Source: UBA2336 sp964538575 (GTDB taxonomy: Bacteria; Bacteroidota; Bacteroidia; Cytophagales; Cyclobacteriaceae). Taken from it: a DNA stretch of 64,000 bases. This document shows positions 16,446 through 25,423 of the stretch, in pieces (the first letter of the stretch is position 1; each line of letters starts with the position of its first letter). The translations under genes and the position numbers were made by a program. The DNA is taken from NCBI GenBank assembly GCA_964538575.1, contig CAZIGG010000001.1, forward strand, positions 9,000-72,999, read 5' to 3'. The notes under the pieces are model-generated. The model was not told where the DNA came from and did not search any database. It saw only the letters and a list, made by a program, of their open reading frames with translations.

Positions 16446-19129
16446 TGAGAAATTTAGTTCTAATTGCCCTGTTACTTTTTGTCGTCTTTGATTCTGTTGG
16501 CCAAATCAATAGGAGAAATCGCGAACGCGCAAGTGCCAGTGCCGACAATAATTTAAATTATGCTAATCCGGGAGAATATGTGATTGCGGGTATCGAAGTA
16601 ACCGGACTTAATGTGCTGGATAAAAATTCAATGATCGCACTGACCGGTTTACGGGTTGGTGATAAAATAAAAATACCCGGAGATGCTGTTACAACAGCCA
16701 TTCGCAGGTTGTGGAAACAGGGACTGGTAGGAGATGTAGGAATTAGTGTTCAGAAAATAGAGGGGGATAACGTTTGGCTTGTAATCAAATTAGCGGAGCG
16801 GCCCCGGTTAACCAATTTTTACTTTATTGGAATAAGTAAAGGACAGGAATCTTCCCTGAAAGAAGACCTTACCCTCATTCGCGGAAAAATCGTAAACGAT
16901 GCCATGCTGCGAAACACTGAACTGGCCGTTAAAAAATTCTTTGTTAAAAAGGGATACCTCAATACCGAAGTAAAAATCATTCAGGAACTGGATACGATTT
17001 CAACCGATGGTATCCGGCTGCGGATCGTGGTGAATCCGAAATCAAAAGTTAAGATCCATAAAATTTCAGTTGACGGAAATGACGGCATCACGGAAGCGAA
17101 AATTAAAAGCAAGATGAAGGGTACGCATGAATATGCGCGCATGTCGCTGCACCGTACCCTGCTGGGCGAACTCATTACACTTAAACCAAAAGAATTTTTC
17201 GGATCCAATTACCCGGTAACCTGGCGGGAGGTTGGCGAATTTTTCAACGATAATATTAAGCTGAACGTTTTCAAAGGGTCGAAATTCATTCAGGCCGATT
17301 ACGATGATGACAAGAAAAAAATCGTTTCATACCTTAATTCCAAAGGCTATCGCGATGCCGATGTAGAGTATGACACGATCTATAATTTTGACAACCGCTC
17401 CATCAATATCACCCTTAACCTTCATGAAGGGCCAAAGTATTATTTTCGAAACATAACCTGGGTTGGAAACTACATTCACTCTGACCAGACGCTTAACGGA
17501 ATTTTGGCTGTTAAAAAGGGTGATGTATACAACCGTGAGCAAATCGATAACAAGCTCACGTTTAATCCAAAAGGGCCGGATATCAGCGGTCTGTACATGG
17601 ATGACGGATATTTGTTCTTCCGCGTAACACCGGTTGAAGTTGCTGTAGAGGGCGATTCAATTGACATTGAAATGCGGGTAAGCGAGGGTGCGCAGGCAAC
17701 ACTCAATGAAATTACCATTACCGGAAACGACCGGACAAACGATCACGTGATCAGGCGCGAGCTCCGCACTGTTCCCGGACAAAAGTTCAGGCGATCCGAT
17801 ATAATTTATACACAGCAACGACTTGGACAACTGGGCTATTTTAATGCGCAGAACATCAGTCCAAACATTGTTCCTAACATGGCTAACGCAACAGCGGATA
17901 TTGAATGGCAGGTAGAAGAGCAATCGAATGATCAGATTGAGCTTTCCGGTGGCTGGGGCGGATACTTCGGGTTTGTAGGAACACTCGGACTTACGTTCAA
18001 TAACTTCTCGTTGCGAAACGTTCCGAAAATAAAAGAGTGGAGGCCCTTACCGGTGGGGGATGGCCAGCGTTTGTCTTTAAAAATTACAGCCAACGGAAGA
18101 AGCTTCCAGAACTATGGAATTTCATTTACAGAGCCCTGGCTGGGGGGAAGAAAACCTCAGTCCCTAACCGTCAGTGCAAACAAATCCATTTCACGCTATT
18201 CTACCAATGGGCAATACAACAATCTCACGTCAGCCCTGAAAGTTGATAACATCTCTGTTGGTTTCGGGCGTGTGTTAAAATGGCCGGATGATTTCTTTAC
18301 GCTTATGAACACGCTTTCGTATACCGTATATACGGTAAAGAATGTAAACGAAAATACGTACGGTCTGGGATGTTCCAATTGTTCATCCTATGGCTTCAAG
18401 CTTAATACAACCATAGCACGAAACAGTATTGATGACCCGATGTATCCCAAGAGCGGATCAACCATATCATTAAGCGTTGATCTGACACCACCGTATTCGG
18501 CATGGAGAAATCTTAACTATGAAACCGCTACAACAGAAGAGAAAAATAAGTATGTTGAATATCACAAGTGGATGTTTGACTCAAAATTCTATATTCCGCT
18601 TGATCGGAGTGCACCGCATAAACTTGTACTGGAGGCAAAGGCACACTTTGGATTTATCGGTGCGTACTCAAAGGAACTTGGCGTAGGCCCGTTTGAGAGA
18701 TTCTTCCTGGGTGGTGACGGGCTCGCGGGTGGGGTTGGCTCTTTTGTGCTCGGACAGGATGTTATTGGCTTGCGGGGATATCAGAATAACCAGATCACAC
18801 CGCCTTATAGCGTATTGGAGGGAACGGTGCGGGGGGGTATCGTGTATGAGAAATTCGGGCTTGAATTACGTTACCCGATTACCAGCAGCCAGGCGGCCAC
18901 GATTTATGGTTTTGCCTTTACAGAAGCCGGAAACAACTGGTATACTTATGAAGACTTCAATCCGTTTGAGATGTATAAATCAGCCGGAGTCGGGGCCAGA
19001 ATTTTTATGCCTGCATTTGGTTTGATTGGAATTAACTGGGCTTACGGCTTTGATCCATTCCCGCTGGGCAGTGGCGGTCCGAGAAGCGGCCCTCAATTCC
19101 ACTTTACAATTGGACAGCAAATCAGATAA
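16445..19129 (+). CDS. bamA: Outer membrane protein assembly factor BamA
   Basis: 894 residues. A signal peptide occupies about 1-20. It is followed by about five POTRA domains to residue 430 (repeated beta-alpha-alpha-beta units such as VIAGIEVTGLNVLDKNSMIALTG, divided; KIHKISVDGNDGITE; NEITITGNDRTNDHVIRREL). The C-terminal barrel begins QIELSGGWGGYFGF and contains GGDGLAGG, the expected L6-type region, and ends with HFTIGQQIR. BamA inserts outer-membrane barrels. Skp-like chaperone genes follow within 4 bp and 22 bp. The ATG at 16445 overlaps the uppS stop (TGATG). Confidence 0.95.
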   Translation: MRNLVLIALLLFVVFDSVGQINRRNRERASASADNNLNYANPGEYVIAGIEVTGLNVLDKNSMIALTGLRVGDKIKIPGDAVTTAIRRLWKQGLVGDVGISVQKIEGDNVWLVIKLAERPRLTNFYFIGISKGQESSLKEDLTLIRGKIVNDAMLRNTELAVKKFFVKKGYLNTEVKIIQELDTISTDGIRLRIVVNPKSKVKIHKISVDGNDGITEAKIKSKMKGTHEYARMSLHRTLLGELITLKPKEFFGSNYPVTWREVGEFFNDNIKLNVFKGSKFIQADYDDDKKKIVSYLNSKGYRDADVEYDTIYNFDNRSINITLNLHEGPKYYFRNITWVGNYIHSDQTLNGILAVKKGDVYNREQIDNKLTFNPKGPDISGLYMDDGYLFFRVTPVEVAVEGDSIDIEMRVSEGAQATLNEITITGNDRTNDHVIRRELRTVPGQKFRRSDIIYTQQRLGQLGYFNAQNISPNIVPNMANATADIEWQVEEQSNDQIELSGGWGGYFGFVGTLGLTFNNFSLRNVPKIKEWRPLPVGDGQRLSLKITANGRSFQNYGISFTEPWLGGRKPQSLTVSANKSISRYSTNGQYNNLTSALKVDNISVGFGRVLKWPDDFFTLMNTLSYTVYTVKNVNENTYGLGCSNCSSYGFKLNTTIARNSIDDPMYPKSGSTISLSVDLTPPYSAWRNLNYETATTEEKNKYVEYHKWMFDSKFYIPLDRSAPHKLVLEAKAHFGFIGAYSKELGVGPFERFFLGGDGLAGGVGSFVLGQDVIGLRGYQNNQITPPYSVLEGTVRGGIVYEKFGLELRYPITSSQAATIYGFAFTEAGNNWYTYEDFNPFEMYKSAGVGARIFMPAFGLIGINWAYGFDPFPLGSGGPRSGPQFHFTIGQQIR

Positions 19130-19132
19130 AAT

Positions 19133-19669
19133 ATGAGGTTTTACCTTATTACAGTTTTTTTTGTCATTTTCGGCCTGAATTTTGTCAACGCTCAGAGGTT
19201 CGGGTACATTGACACGGATTTTATCCTGAACAAAATGCCCGAATACAAGAAGGCGCAGGAGGAAATAAACCGCTTATCCGGCCTTTGGGAAAAGGAAATC
19301 CTGGAAATGGCAAAGGGTATTGAGGCGCAGTACAGTACGCTGCAGGCAGAACAGGTTTTGTTAACCGATGCCATGAAAAAAGAGCGGCTGGATGCGATCA
19401 AAAAGAAAGAGGCAGACCTGAAAGAGTATCAGAAAAAGGTGTTCGGATTCGAAGGCCTGCTGTTTCTCAAAAAACAAGAGCTGATCAAGCCCGTTCAGGA
19501 TAAGATTTGGGATGCGGTAGATAAAGTGGCCAAGAAAAACAGCTTAGCCATTGTGTTTGATAAGTCAGGTGAGCTGGTAATGATCTATACCGATCCGCGC
19601 TACGATTACACCGACTTTGTTTTGGATGAGCTTGGGCTGGGCGATCCCAATGATGTTGTAAAAAATTAA
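19133..19669 (+). CDS. OmpH/Skp family periplasmic chaperone
   Basis: 178 residues. A signal peptide (YLITVFFVIFGLNFVNA, cut before QRFGYID) precedes the Skp opening FGYIDTDFILNKMPEYKKAQEE. A long charged coiled coil follows between about 35 and 120, then the C-terminal AIVFDKSGELVMIYTDPRYDYTD strand region. Skp-like proteins form trimers that hold unfolded outer-membrane proteins on their way to BamA, which is encoded immediately upstream. Confidence 0.93.
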   Translation: MRFYLITVFFVIFGLNFVNAQRFGYIDTDFILNKMPEYKKAQEEINRLSGLWEKEILEMAKGIEAQYSTLQAEQVLLTDAMKKERLDAIKKKEADLKEYQKKVFGFEGLLFLKKQELIKPVQDKIWDAVDKVAKKNSLAIVFDKSGELVMIYTDPRYDYTDFVLDELGLGDPNDVVKN

Positions 19670-19691
19670 TTGAGTTATAAATTTAATCGTG

Positions 19692-20261
19692 ATGAAAAAA
19701 CTAATGTTAGTATTCGCATTTGCATTGATAACGGCTGTTTCAATGGCACAAACACCTGCACCTGTAAAAATAGGCTATGCTGATGTTGAATACATCTTCT
19801 CCCAGATGCCTGAAGCTAAAACAATTGAAAACGAACTGCAGACGCTCCGGACTCAGCTAAAAAAGCAGTACGATAATAAAATGGCTGAGTTCCAGAAAAA
19901 GCTTAAAGAATACCAGGAATACGGTAGTACAGTAGCCGATGCCGTGCGTCAGAATTCGGAAAGAGAACTCCAGCAGATGCAAGCAAACATTCAGAAGTTT
20001 GAAGAGGATTCACAAGCCGAACTTCAGAAAAGAAATGCCACCCTGTTAGGGCCTATTCAGGATAAAGTAGGGAAAGCGATTGAAGACGTTGCTAAAGAAA
20101 ACGGATACTCATTGATCCTGAGCAACCAGATCAGCGGTCTGGATGTTATTTTATATGGCGATGAGAAGCTTGATGTTTCTGACCTGGTGCTAAAGAAGAT
20201 GGGCGTTACCCCTCCGCCACAAACACCTGCAGCAAACAACACAACACCTAAGAAGCCGTAA
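19692..20261 (+). CDS. OmpH/Skp family periplasmic chaperone (second copy)
   Basis: 189 residues from the ATG at 19692 (a GTG sits just before it). Signal peptide KKLMLVFAFALITAVSMAQ, Skp start KIGYADVEYIFSQMPEAKTI, coiled coil with many K/Q/E residues to about 130, then NGYSLILSNQISGLDVILYGDEKLDVSDLVLKKMG (split here for description: NGYSLILSNQ and LDVILYGDE). The C-terminus is a Pro/Thr-rich tail absent from the first copy. Tandem Skp genes after bamA are normal in this phylum. Confidence 0.93.
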   Translation: MKKLMLVFAFALITAVSMAQTPAPVKIGYADVEYIFSQMPEAKTIENELQTLRTQLKKQYDNKMAEFQKKLKEYQEYGSTVADAVRQNSERELQQMQANIQKFEEDSQAELQKRNATLLGPIQDKVGKAIEDVAKENGYSLILSNQISGLDVILYGDEKLDVSDLVLKKMGVTPPPQTPAANNTTPKKP

Positions 20262-20282
20262 TTGATAACCAAAATATTGGTG

Positions 20283-20317
20283 AAACCCCGTCCGTAAAAA
20301 AGACGGGGTTTTTTGTT
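20283..20317 (+). terminator. Rho-independent terminator after the bamA-ompH run
   Basis: Perfect stem AAACCCCGTC (20283-20292) / GACGGGGTTT (20302-20311), a 9-nt A-rich loop, and a T-run TTTGTTT directly after. It lies 22 bp past the second ompH stop. Confidence 0.92.
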
Positions 20318-20328
20318 TATTTAGAATA

Positions 20329-21228
20329 ATGATTCAACCAGCGTTTCTTCAAAAAGGTGACTCAGTGTGCATCCTGGCACCCGGAAGAAAGCTTGCCATT
20401 CAAAGCATTGAAACTTCTGTTGCCGTTATCCAATCCTGGGGATTGAATGTAATGTTGGGTCAAAACCTTTTAAGCGGGAAGCATAGTTATCTGTCCGGTA
20501 CGGATGCTGAACGGCAAAGTGATTTTCAGAAAGCGCTCGATGATTCTTCCGTTAAAGCGATTATTTGCGCCCGGGGCGGTTACGGAACAACACGCATTCT
20601 CGATCAGTTGAATTTTTTAACATTCTTGAAATCCCCGAAATGGATTTGCGGCTTCAGCGATGTTACTGCATTACACCTGAAGCTTCAGTCATTAAATATT
20701 CAAAGCATTCACGCAACAATGCCTGTGCAGTTCCCCAAAGCAGAATTTGCTGATTCGGTGGAGAGTCTTCGCAGGATGCTTTTTGGAACAACCACACCGT
20801 TGACTGCTAAGCCATCAACCAACAACCGAACCGGTGTAGCTGAAGGTAAATTAGTTGGAGGGAATCTTTCCCTGCTTGCCGATTCGTTAGGTACATCAAC
20901 TGAAATACAAACCGAAAGCAAAATTCTTGTGATTGAAGAAATTGGTGAGTACACCTATCGGCTCGATAGAATGCTGGTGCAGTTTAAGCGTGCCGGCAAG
21001 CTGAAAAACCTCGCAGGGCTTGTGGTAGGCCACATGACCGACATAAAAGAAAGTGAATTGCCTTTTGGAGAATCGGCTGAACAGATCATCCGCAATCACA
21101 CACATGAATTTGAGTATCCGGTTGGGTTTAATTTTCCGACCGGACATGAACATCCGAACCTGCCGTGGATTGAGGGAGCAGCCGGGAAGCTTACGGTTAC
21201 AAACAATGCATCAACCTTAAGCTTTTAG
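20329..21228 (+). CDS. LD-carboxypeptidase (peptidase S66)
   Basis: 299 residues. S66 features: GDSVCILAPGRKL at the start, ARGGYGTTRILD, the nucleophile elbow CGFSDVTALHL (Ser near 105), GGNLSLLADSLGT, EEIGEYTYRLDRML with the catalytic Glu, and a His within FNFPTGHEHPNLPW. It cleaves the L-D bond of muropeptide tetrapeptides during murein recycling; the MccF branch of the family detoxifies microcin C analogues, but the murein role is more likely. The stop codons of this gene and the convergent aminotransferase are interlocked. Confidence 0.9.
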   Translation: MIQPAFLQKGDSVCILAPGRKLAIQSIETSVAVIQSWGLNVMLGQNLLSGKHSYLSGTDAERQSDFQKALDDSSVKAIICARGGYGTTRILDQLNFLTFLKSPKWICGFSDVTALHLKLQSLNIQSIHATMPVQFPKAEFADSVESLRRMLFGTTTPLTAKPSTNNRTGVAEGKLVGGNLSLLADSLGTSTEIQTESKILVIEEIGEYTYRLDRMLVQFKRAGKLKNLAGLVVGHMTDIKESELPFGESAEQIIRNHTHEFEYPVGFNFPTGHEHPNLPWIEGAAGKLTVTNNASTLSF

Positions 21229-22130
21229 GACGGAAGCTTTTCGGAATACTTCGGAATAAGCGTTTTGAATTTTTCACGAAGCTCATGCAGCAACGACTTG
21301 CCGGAACGATTGGTGATTTTTCTTCCGTCAATTTCAGTAACCGGGGTTAGCTCACCCATTGTACCCGTGCCGAAAACCTCATCGGCCGTATAAAATTCCG
21401 TCAACGAAAGATTTCGTTCTTCTATTGAAATATTATTCGCTTTGCAAAGCTCAATGACGAGGCTTCGCGTAATTCCATGCAAACAGGCATCCGCGTGGGG
21501 AGTACAGACAACATTATCCTTTATCATAAAAAGATTAATGTCGTTAAGTTCAGCCACAAATCCCTGGTGGTCGAGCATTAACGCAGCATCAACTCCCGCA
21601 ACGTTTGCCTGGATCTTCGCAAGAATGTTATTCAGCAAATTATTATGATGGATTTTTGAATCGAGAAACTGGGGGTTATTTCTTCGCATCGAAGAGGTAA
21701 TCACCCTGATTCCCGTGTTGTTATCATACACCAGGGGTTTCCATTCCGCCAGCACAATCAGGCAGGAGCCCTTTGTATTCACCCGCGGGTCCATACCTGA
21801 AGTAACCTTCTCACCGCGCGTGAGCGTCAGCCGGATGTGCGTCTCATCCTTCATGCCGTTTGCTTTCAGTGTATCAAAAATTGCTTTCTTCACTGAATCT
21901 TTGGACGGGATATCCGTAAAGGCCAACGCGTGCGCGGACGCCTGAAGCCGGTCCAAATGTTTATCTAAGCAAAAAATCCCGCCATCATAAACCCGCAATC
22001 CTTCCCACACCGCATCTCCGCCCTGAACAGAACTATCGAACACGGAAACCTTTGCTTCATTTCGCGGAAGCAGCTTGCCGCCAACATGGATAATGATATT
22101 TTCGTTTTTCGGGTTGTATTTCTGCAGCAT
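21225..22130 (-). CDS. Aminotransferase class IV (branched-chain aminotransferase-like)
   Basis: 301 residues, fold type IV. Seen: VSVFDSSVQGGDAVWEGLRVY near the start, HIRLTLTRGEKVTSGMDPR, the PLP Lys in LDSKIHHNNLLNNILAK near 160, EEL-like AELNDINLFMIKD, and the phosphate-binding DEVFGTGTMGELTPVTEIDGR. It resembles IlvE/DAAT-type enzymes, but the substrate is unclear. It sits 2 bp downstream of a sulfotransferase-like gene; the same two domains are, as I recall, fused in plant 'BCAT-like' proteins, suggesting a joint function. Confidence 0.85.
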   Translation of the reverse strand: MLQKYNPKNENIIIHVGGKLLPRNEAKVSVFDSSVQGGDAVWEGLRVYDGGIFCLDKHLDRLQASAHALAFTDIPSKDSVKKAIFDTLKANGMKDETHIRLTLTRGEKVTSGMDPRVNTKGSCLIVLAEWKPLVYDNNTGIRVITSSMRRNNPQFLDSKIHHNNLLNNILAKIQANVAGVDAALMLDHQGFVAELNDINLFMIKDNVVCTPHADACLHGITRSLVIELCKANNISIEERNLSLTEFYTADEVFGTGTMGELTPVTEIDGRKITNRSGKSLLHELREKFKTLIPKYSEKLPS

Positions 22131-22132
22131 AC

Positions 22133-22843
22133 CTAAGGTCTTATGGCGTATTGTAAAAGCTTTTTATAGTAAACATCCGCGTGCTCAGCAAGAGGCTTAA
22201 GCTGATCGGGCAAGGCACGTTCGCTGGTTGGCTGTTTTTCAAAACCGGATGATTTGTGAACATTCGCATACCAGTGAGGCGCCCAAACTCCGTCATACGG
22301 TTTTGGCCCGGGCTGCCAGGCCAGCATTTGTTTTTCAAATGTAATTCCGGCACGGTCACAAACCTGCCTGAGCACGGATTCCGGATTTTCGAGCAGCAGG
22401 CCAGCGTCAAGAACAATGCTCTTCGGATCGTTAAGTTCGTCAAACAGTTTCCATTCATATTCAATGCCGATGTCGCGCATAACAGGTTTTTCAATTACCT
22501 GGGCGTAGCTGGCAATTATTTGTCTGGGATTTCGGATCAGGAATATGTTGATGCAGTCTGAAAGAAAATCAATGTTGCTCATCACTTCAAGGTGATGTGC
22601 CATGTTCTTTATAAAAGAAACTGGTTTTCCATGCTTTCTGAAAACTTCTGCCTTAACTTTTTCTTCACTGGAAGATTGGGCTTTCAGAACCTCCTCTTTT
22701 CCCGGATGATGAACATCGGTTTTGGAAAAGTACATCGCATAGAAGGGCTCATCAATTACACGTGTATCACTCCGCTGCGCAAAGGAATACATCAGTGCGG
22801 TTGAAATGTTACGCGGACCGGAAATCAGGTGCAGGTATTTCAC
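22133..22843 (-). CDS. Sulfotransferase-like P-loop protein
   Basis: 236 residues. The N-terminal LHLISGPRNISTALMYSFAQ carries a PAPS-loop-like segment, followed by TRVIDEPFYAMYF and, centrally, INIFLIRNPRQIIASYAQV, which matches the 3'-phosphate site RxPxxxxxS of sulfotransferases. The donor and acceptor are unknown, and the loop is not a classic Walker A. The start is GTG at 22843. It is co-directional with and nearly touching the class IV aminotransferase. Confidence 0.78.
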   Translation of the reverse strand: MKYLHLISGPRNISTALMYSFAQRSDTRVIDEPFYAMYFSKTDVHHPGKEEVLKAQSSSEEKVKAEVFRKHGKPVSFIKNMAHHLEVMSNIDFLSDCINIFLIRNPRQIIASYAQVIEKPVMRDIGIEYEWKLFDELNDPKSIVLDAGLLLENPESVLRQVCDRAGITFEKQMLAWQPGPKPYDGVWAPHWYANVHKSSGFEKQPTSERALPDQLKPLAEHADVYYKKLLQYAIRP

Positions 22844-22931
22844 TGTTTACAAGTTTAGGGTAAGCTACAATTTTTAATTAACCAGGGAAACAAGATATTG
22901 AACGCTTGTGACACGCATTACATTCCGGAAA

Positions 22932-23411
22932 TTAATCCGGAAGCAATTTTTTAAGGGTTTTCCAGACAAGCTCTGGTTCATACCCCTTCTGAATTAAGGA
23001 TTTTGAAATTTTATCGCGTGCAATAAATGCGTTTTCATCCTCCAGTTCTGAAGTCTTCTCCGTAATAAGCTTCTCTAACGTTTGTTGATAATCACCCTCC
23101 TCAATTTCCTTCAGGCCGATGCGGATGCAGTTTTTTGAAAGCCCTTTGCTTTCAAGCGCATGAATAATTTTAATACGCCCCCAATGCTTGATCCGGAATT
23201 TTCCGCCTGCAAATAGTTTTGCGTACCGCTCTTCGTTGAGAAATCCCTCCGTAATTAAATACGTAAGCAGCTCATCTGCATCGGATGAATTTAATCCTAA
23301 TTCGTAAAGCTTGTTTTTTACTTCCTGGTGGGAACGTTCCTGGTAAGCGCAATAGCGCAATGCTTTTTGCTTTGCCTGTTCAGGTGTTAGTGACTTACCC
23401 TTTCGCTGCAC
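22932..23411 (-). CDS. recX: Regulatory protein RecX
   Basis: 159 residues with the three-helix repeat pattern of RecX: ALRYCAYQERSHQEVKNKLY, EGFLNEERYAKLFAGGKFR and later IARDKISKSLIQKGYEPELV. RecX modulates RecA filaments. It is not next to recA here, which is usual in Bacteroidota. The GTG start at 23411 lies 2 bp after the YcxB-like stop. Confidence 0.9.
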   Translation of the reverse strand: MQRKGKSLTPEQAKQKALRYCAYQERSHQEVKNKLYELGLNSSDADELLTYLITEGFLNEERYAKLFAGGKFRIKHWGRIKIIHALESKGLSKNCIRIGLKEIEEGDYQQTLEKLITEKTSELEDENAFIARDKISKSLIQKGYEPELVWKTLKKLLPD

Positions 23412-23413
23412 GC

Positions 23414-23896
23414 TTATTTTACCAGTCCTTTATTTTTCAAAACGCTGATCACAAATTTGCGCTCGTTATCGGTATTGAAGATCTTAAAGGGCAGGTAGAT
23501 CAGTTGCGCTTTATTGATATACAATACAATGTAATCCTTGCCAACGGCTGCGCTTTTTATCTGATCCCACTTCATGGGCATACCCTCGCGCGGGTTGATC
23601 TTCATCACGATCTGCTGGCTGCTGATCTCGTACGAGAACTTTTCAAATAACATCTTCCCCTGCTCAAGCTGCGTTACTCCGTAAAACTGGATCCACCAGA
23701 ATAAAATATATAACCCTAATCCGACAACCGCAGCGATGAACCACCAAATTGTATGTGCACCCGGGATCATATATCCCAGGCACAACAGAAATGCTGCTAA
23801 GGCAGCAATCCATCCCTGTTTTTTCAACACCGCCTGTAAGGCGAGTTTTATATAAATCTTCTTTTCGAGCTTGTAATTCTTTGTTTTAGCAATCAT
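23414..23896 (-). CDS. YcxB-like membrane protein
   Basis: 160 residues: a basic N-terminus, two membrane helices (about 30-48 and 52-70), then a cytosolic PH-like domain with FEKFSYEISSQQIVMKINPR, MKWDQIKSAAVGKDYIVLYI and LIYLPFKIF. This is the YcxB-like C-terminal domain layout; its function is unknown. It is probably transcribed with recX. Confidence 0.75.
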   Translation of the reverse strand: MIAKTKNYKLEKKIYIKLALQAVLKKQGWIAALAAFLLCLGYMIPGAHTIWWFIAAVVGLGLYILFWWIQFYGVTQLEQGKMLFEKFSYEISSQQIVMKINPREGMPMKWDQIKSAAVGKDYIVLYINKAQLIYLPFKIFNTDNERKFVISVLKNKGLVK

Positions 23897-23920
23897 AAAA
23901 TATCAACAATCAATTCTTTT

Positions 23921-24778
23921 TTAAAATGCCTTCAGGCTTAAGTCCATACTTTTTACAGAATGGGTTAACGCGCCTGCCGAAATAAAATCAACCCCCGATT
24001 CCGCAATGCTTCGGATCGTTTCTTCGGTAATTCCTCCGCTGGCCTCGGTTTTGTATTTTCCGTCAATCAGGGTCACCGCTTTTCTCATGTCTTCAACCGG
24101 CATATTGTCCAGCATGATCACATCAACGCCTCCTACCCTGATTACTTCCTTTACCTCTTCCAGGTTTCGGGTTTCGATCTCTATCCGGAGATTTTTTTTC
24201 GTGGCGCGAAGATACTCTTTTGTTTGGATGATTGCTTTCTCAATTCCGCCTGCCATGTCGATGTGATTATCCTTGAGCATAATCATATCAAACAGCCCGA
24301 TCCGGTGGTTCGCCCCGCCCCCGATCAGCACGGCCCATTTCTCCGGCAGCCGGAAATTGGGTGTTGTTTTGCGGGTGTCCAGGAGCTTTGCTTTCGTGCC
24401 CCTGATCAATCCCGAAAGGTAATGCGTAAGCGTAGCGATGGCGCTCATGCGCTGCATGCAATTCAGCACAAGCCGTTCGCATGTTAAAATTGACCGCGAT
24501 AATCCTTCAACAACAAATGCAACGTCACCCGGCTTAACAGTACTTCCGTCCCGGATGCTGATGGCAATCGCTAATGTTGGATCAAAATGCTTAAAGATTA
24601 ATTCAGCCAGTTCAACACCGGCAAGAATTCCTTCCTGTTTAACCAGCAACCTGGCTTTGCTCCTGGCGGAAGCCGGTATAGAGGCCAGCGTTGAATGATC
24701 GCCATCGCCTACATCTTCAGCAAAGGCATCGGTAATAAACTGATGTAAAAACGGGTCGGTTATGTATGAAGGTCGCAC
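23921..24778 (-). CDS. nadC: Nicotinate-nucleotide pyrophosphorylase (carboxylating)
   Basis: 285 residues, full length. Seen: DAFAEDVGDGDHSTLASIP, VLNCMQRMSAIATLTHYL, KLLDTRKTTPNFRLPEKWAV, NHRIGLFDMIMLKDNHI and EASGGITEETIRSIAESGVD. It converts quinolinate and PRPP to nicotinate mononucleotide, the last step before NadD in de novo NAD synthesis. nadA and nadB are not in the window, but nadK is. The start is GTG at 24778. Confidence 0.95.
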   Translation of the reverse strand: MRPSYITDPFLHQFITDAFAEDVGDGDHSTLASIPASARSKARLLVKQEGILAGVELAELIFKHFDPTLAIAISIRDGSTVKPGDVAFVVEGLSRSILTCERLVLNCMQRMSAIATLTHYLSGLIRGTKAKLLDTRKTTPNFRLPEKWAVLIGGGANHRIGLFDMIMLKDNHIDMAGGIEKAIIQTKEYLRATKKNLRIEIETRNLEEVKEVIRVGGVDVIMLDNMPVEDMRKAVTLIDGKYKTEASGGITEETIRSIAESGVDFISAGALTHSVKSMDLSLKAF

Positions 24779-24841
24779 ACCGCAAAAATGATCAGGATTT
24801 CCGGAATTTTGAGATCAGGCGCTTTTTTTGTGCGGCCTGCA

Positions 24842-25246
24842 CTATTGTTTTACAAAGGAAATTTCCTGGATAAGCTGATCCTTATTAGTTGTTTTGATTT
24901 TCATCCAAACCCGGTATTTATCCGGACCGCTTATGTATTCCCCGATGGCAAAAGGCTGGCCGCCCTTGGAGGAGCCCTGATGAATGATATTAAAGTCTGC
25001 CGGTGGGTGCGCTTTAAAGAAATCGCGCAGTACAAACTCAGCTTGTGCTTTACTGTAGTTTTGAGGCTTGCCATCGATGGTTACGTCAATGGTTTGGTTC
25101 AGGTGCTTTGATAACTCTTTCGCGCTGCCTGCTTTAATAGCCTCCCGGATCTGGTCTATAACCTCGTTTTTCTGCGCTAAAGCCGGATTTACGGCCAAAA
25201 AACCAGCACAGAGCATCACCCCAAAAAAGAATCTTTTTCTCCTCAT
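24842..25246 (-). CDS. DUF4783 secreted protein
   Basis: 134 residues from the ATG at 25246, which begins a typical signal peptide (RRKRFFFGVMLCAGFLAVNP, cut near ALAQ). The mature part has an NTF2-like feel: IDQIREAIKAGSAKELSKHL, AQAEFVLRDFFKAHPPADF and YRVWMKIK. It matches the Bacteroidota family DUF4783, whose members are small periplasmic or secreted proteins without known activity. An earlier in-frame ATG at 25276 would only add ten residues before the signal peptide. Confidence 0.8.
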   Translation of the reverse strand: MRRKRFFFGVMLCAGFLAVNPALAQKNEVIDQIREAIKAGSAKELSKHLNQTIDVTIDGKPQNYSKAQAEFVLRDFFKAHPPADFNIIHQGSSKGGQPFAIGEYISGPDKYRVWMKIKTTNKDQLIQEISFVKQ

Positions 25247-25396
25247 AGCGCTGAGATATACCCAAAAGTATGCCATACAAAGATGATTAGGAAATTGTCT
25301 TAAATATTAAGGTTCGGGCTTAATTTCTGAATTTAATTGAGTTCCTATGTATGCCAATCGGTGGTTAAAGTAACCCGTTAATCCTTCAATAGTGGT

Positions 25397-25404
25397 TATA
25401 TTTG
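25397..25404 (+). promoter_or_regulatory. Candidate -7 box for gpmI
   Basis: TATATTTG followed by CGCCC is an exact -7 match, 20 bp before the gpmI ATG. Confidence 0.55.
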
Positions 25405-25423
25405 CGCCCTAATTCTTTGTGTT

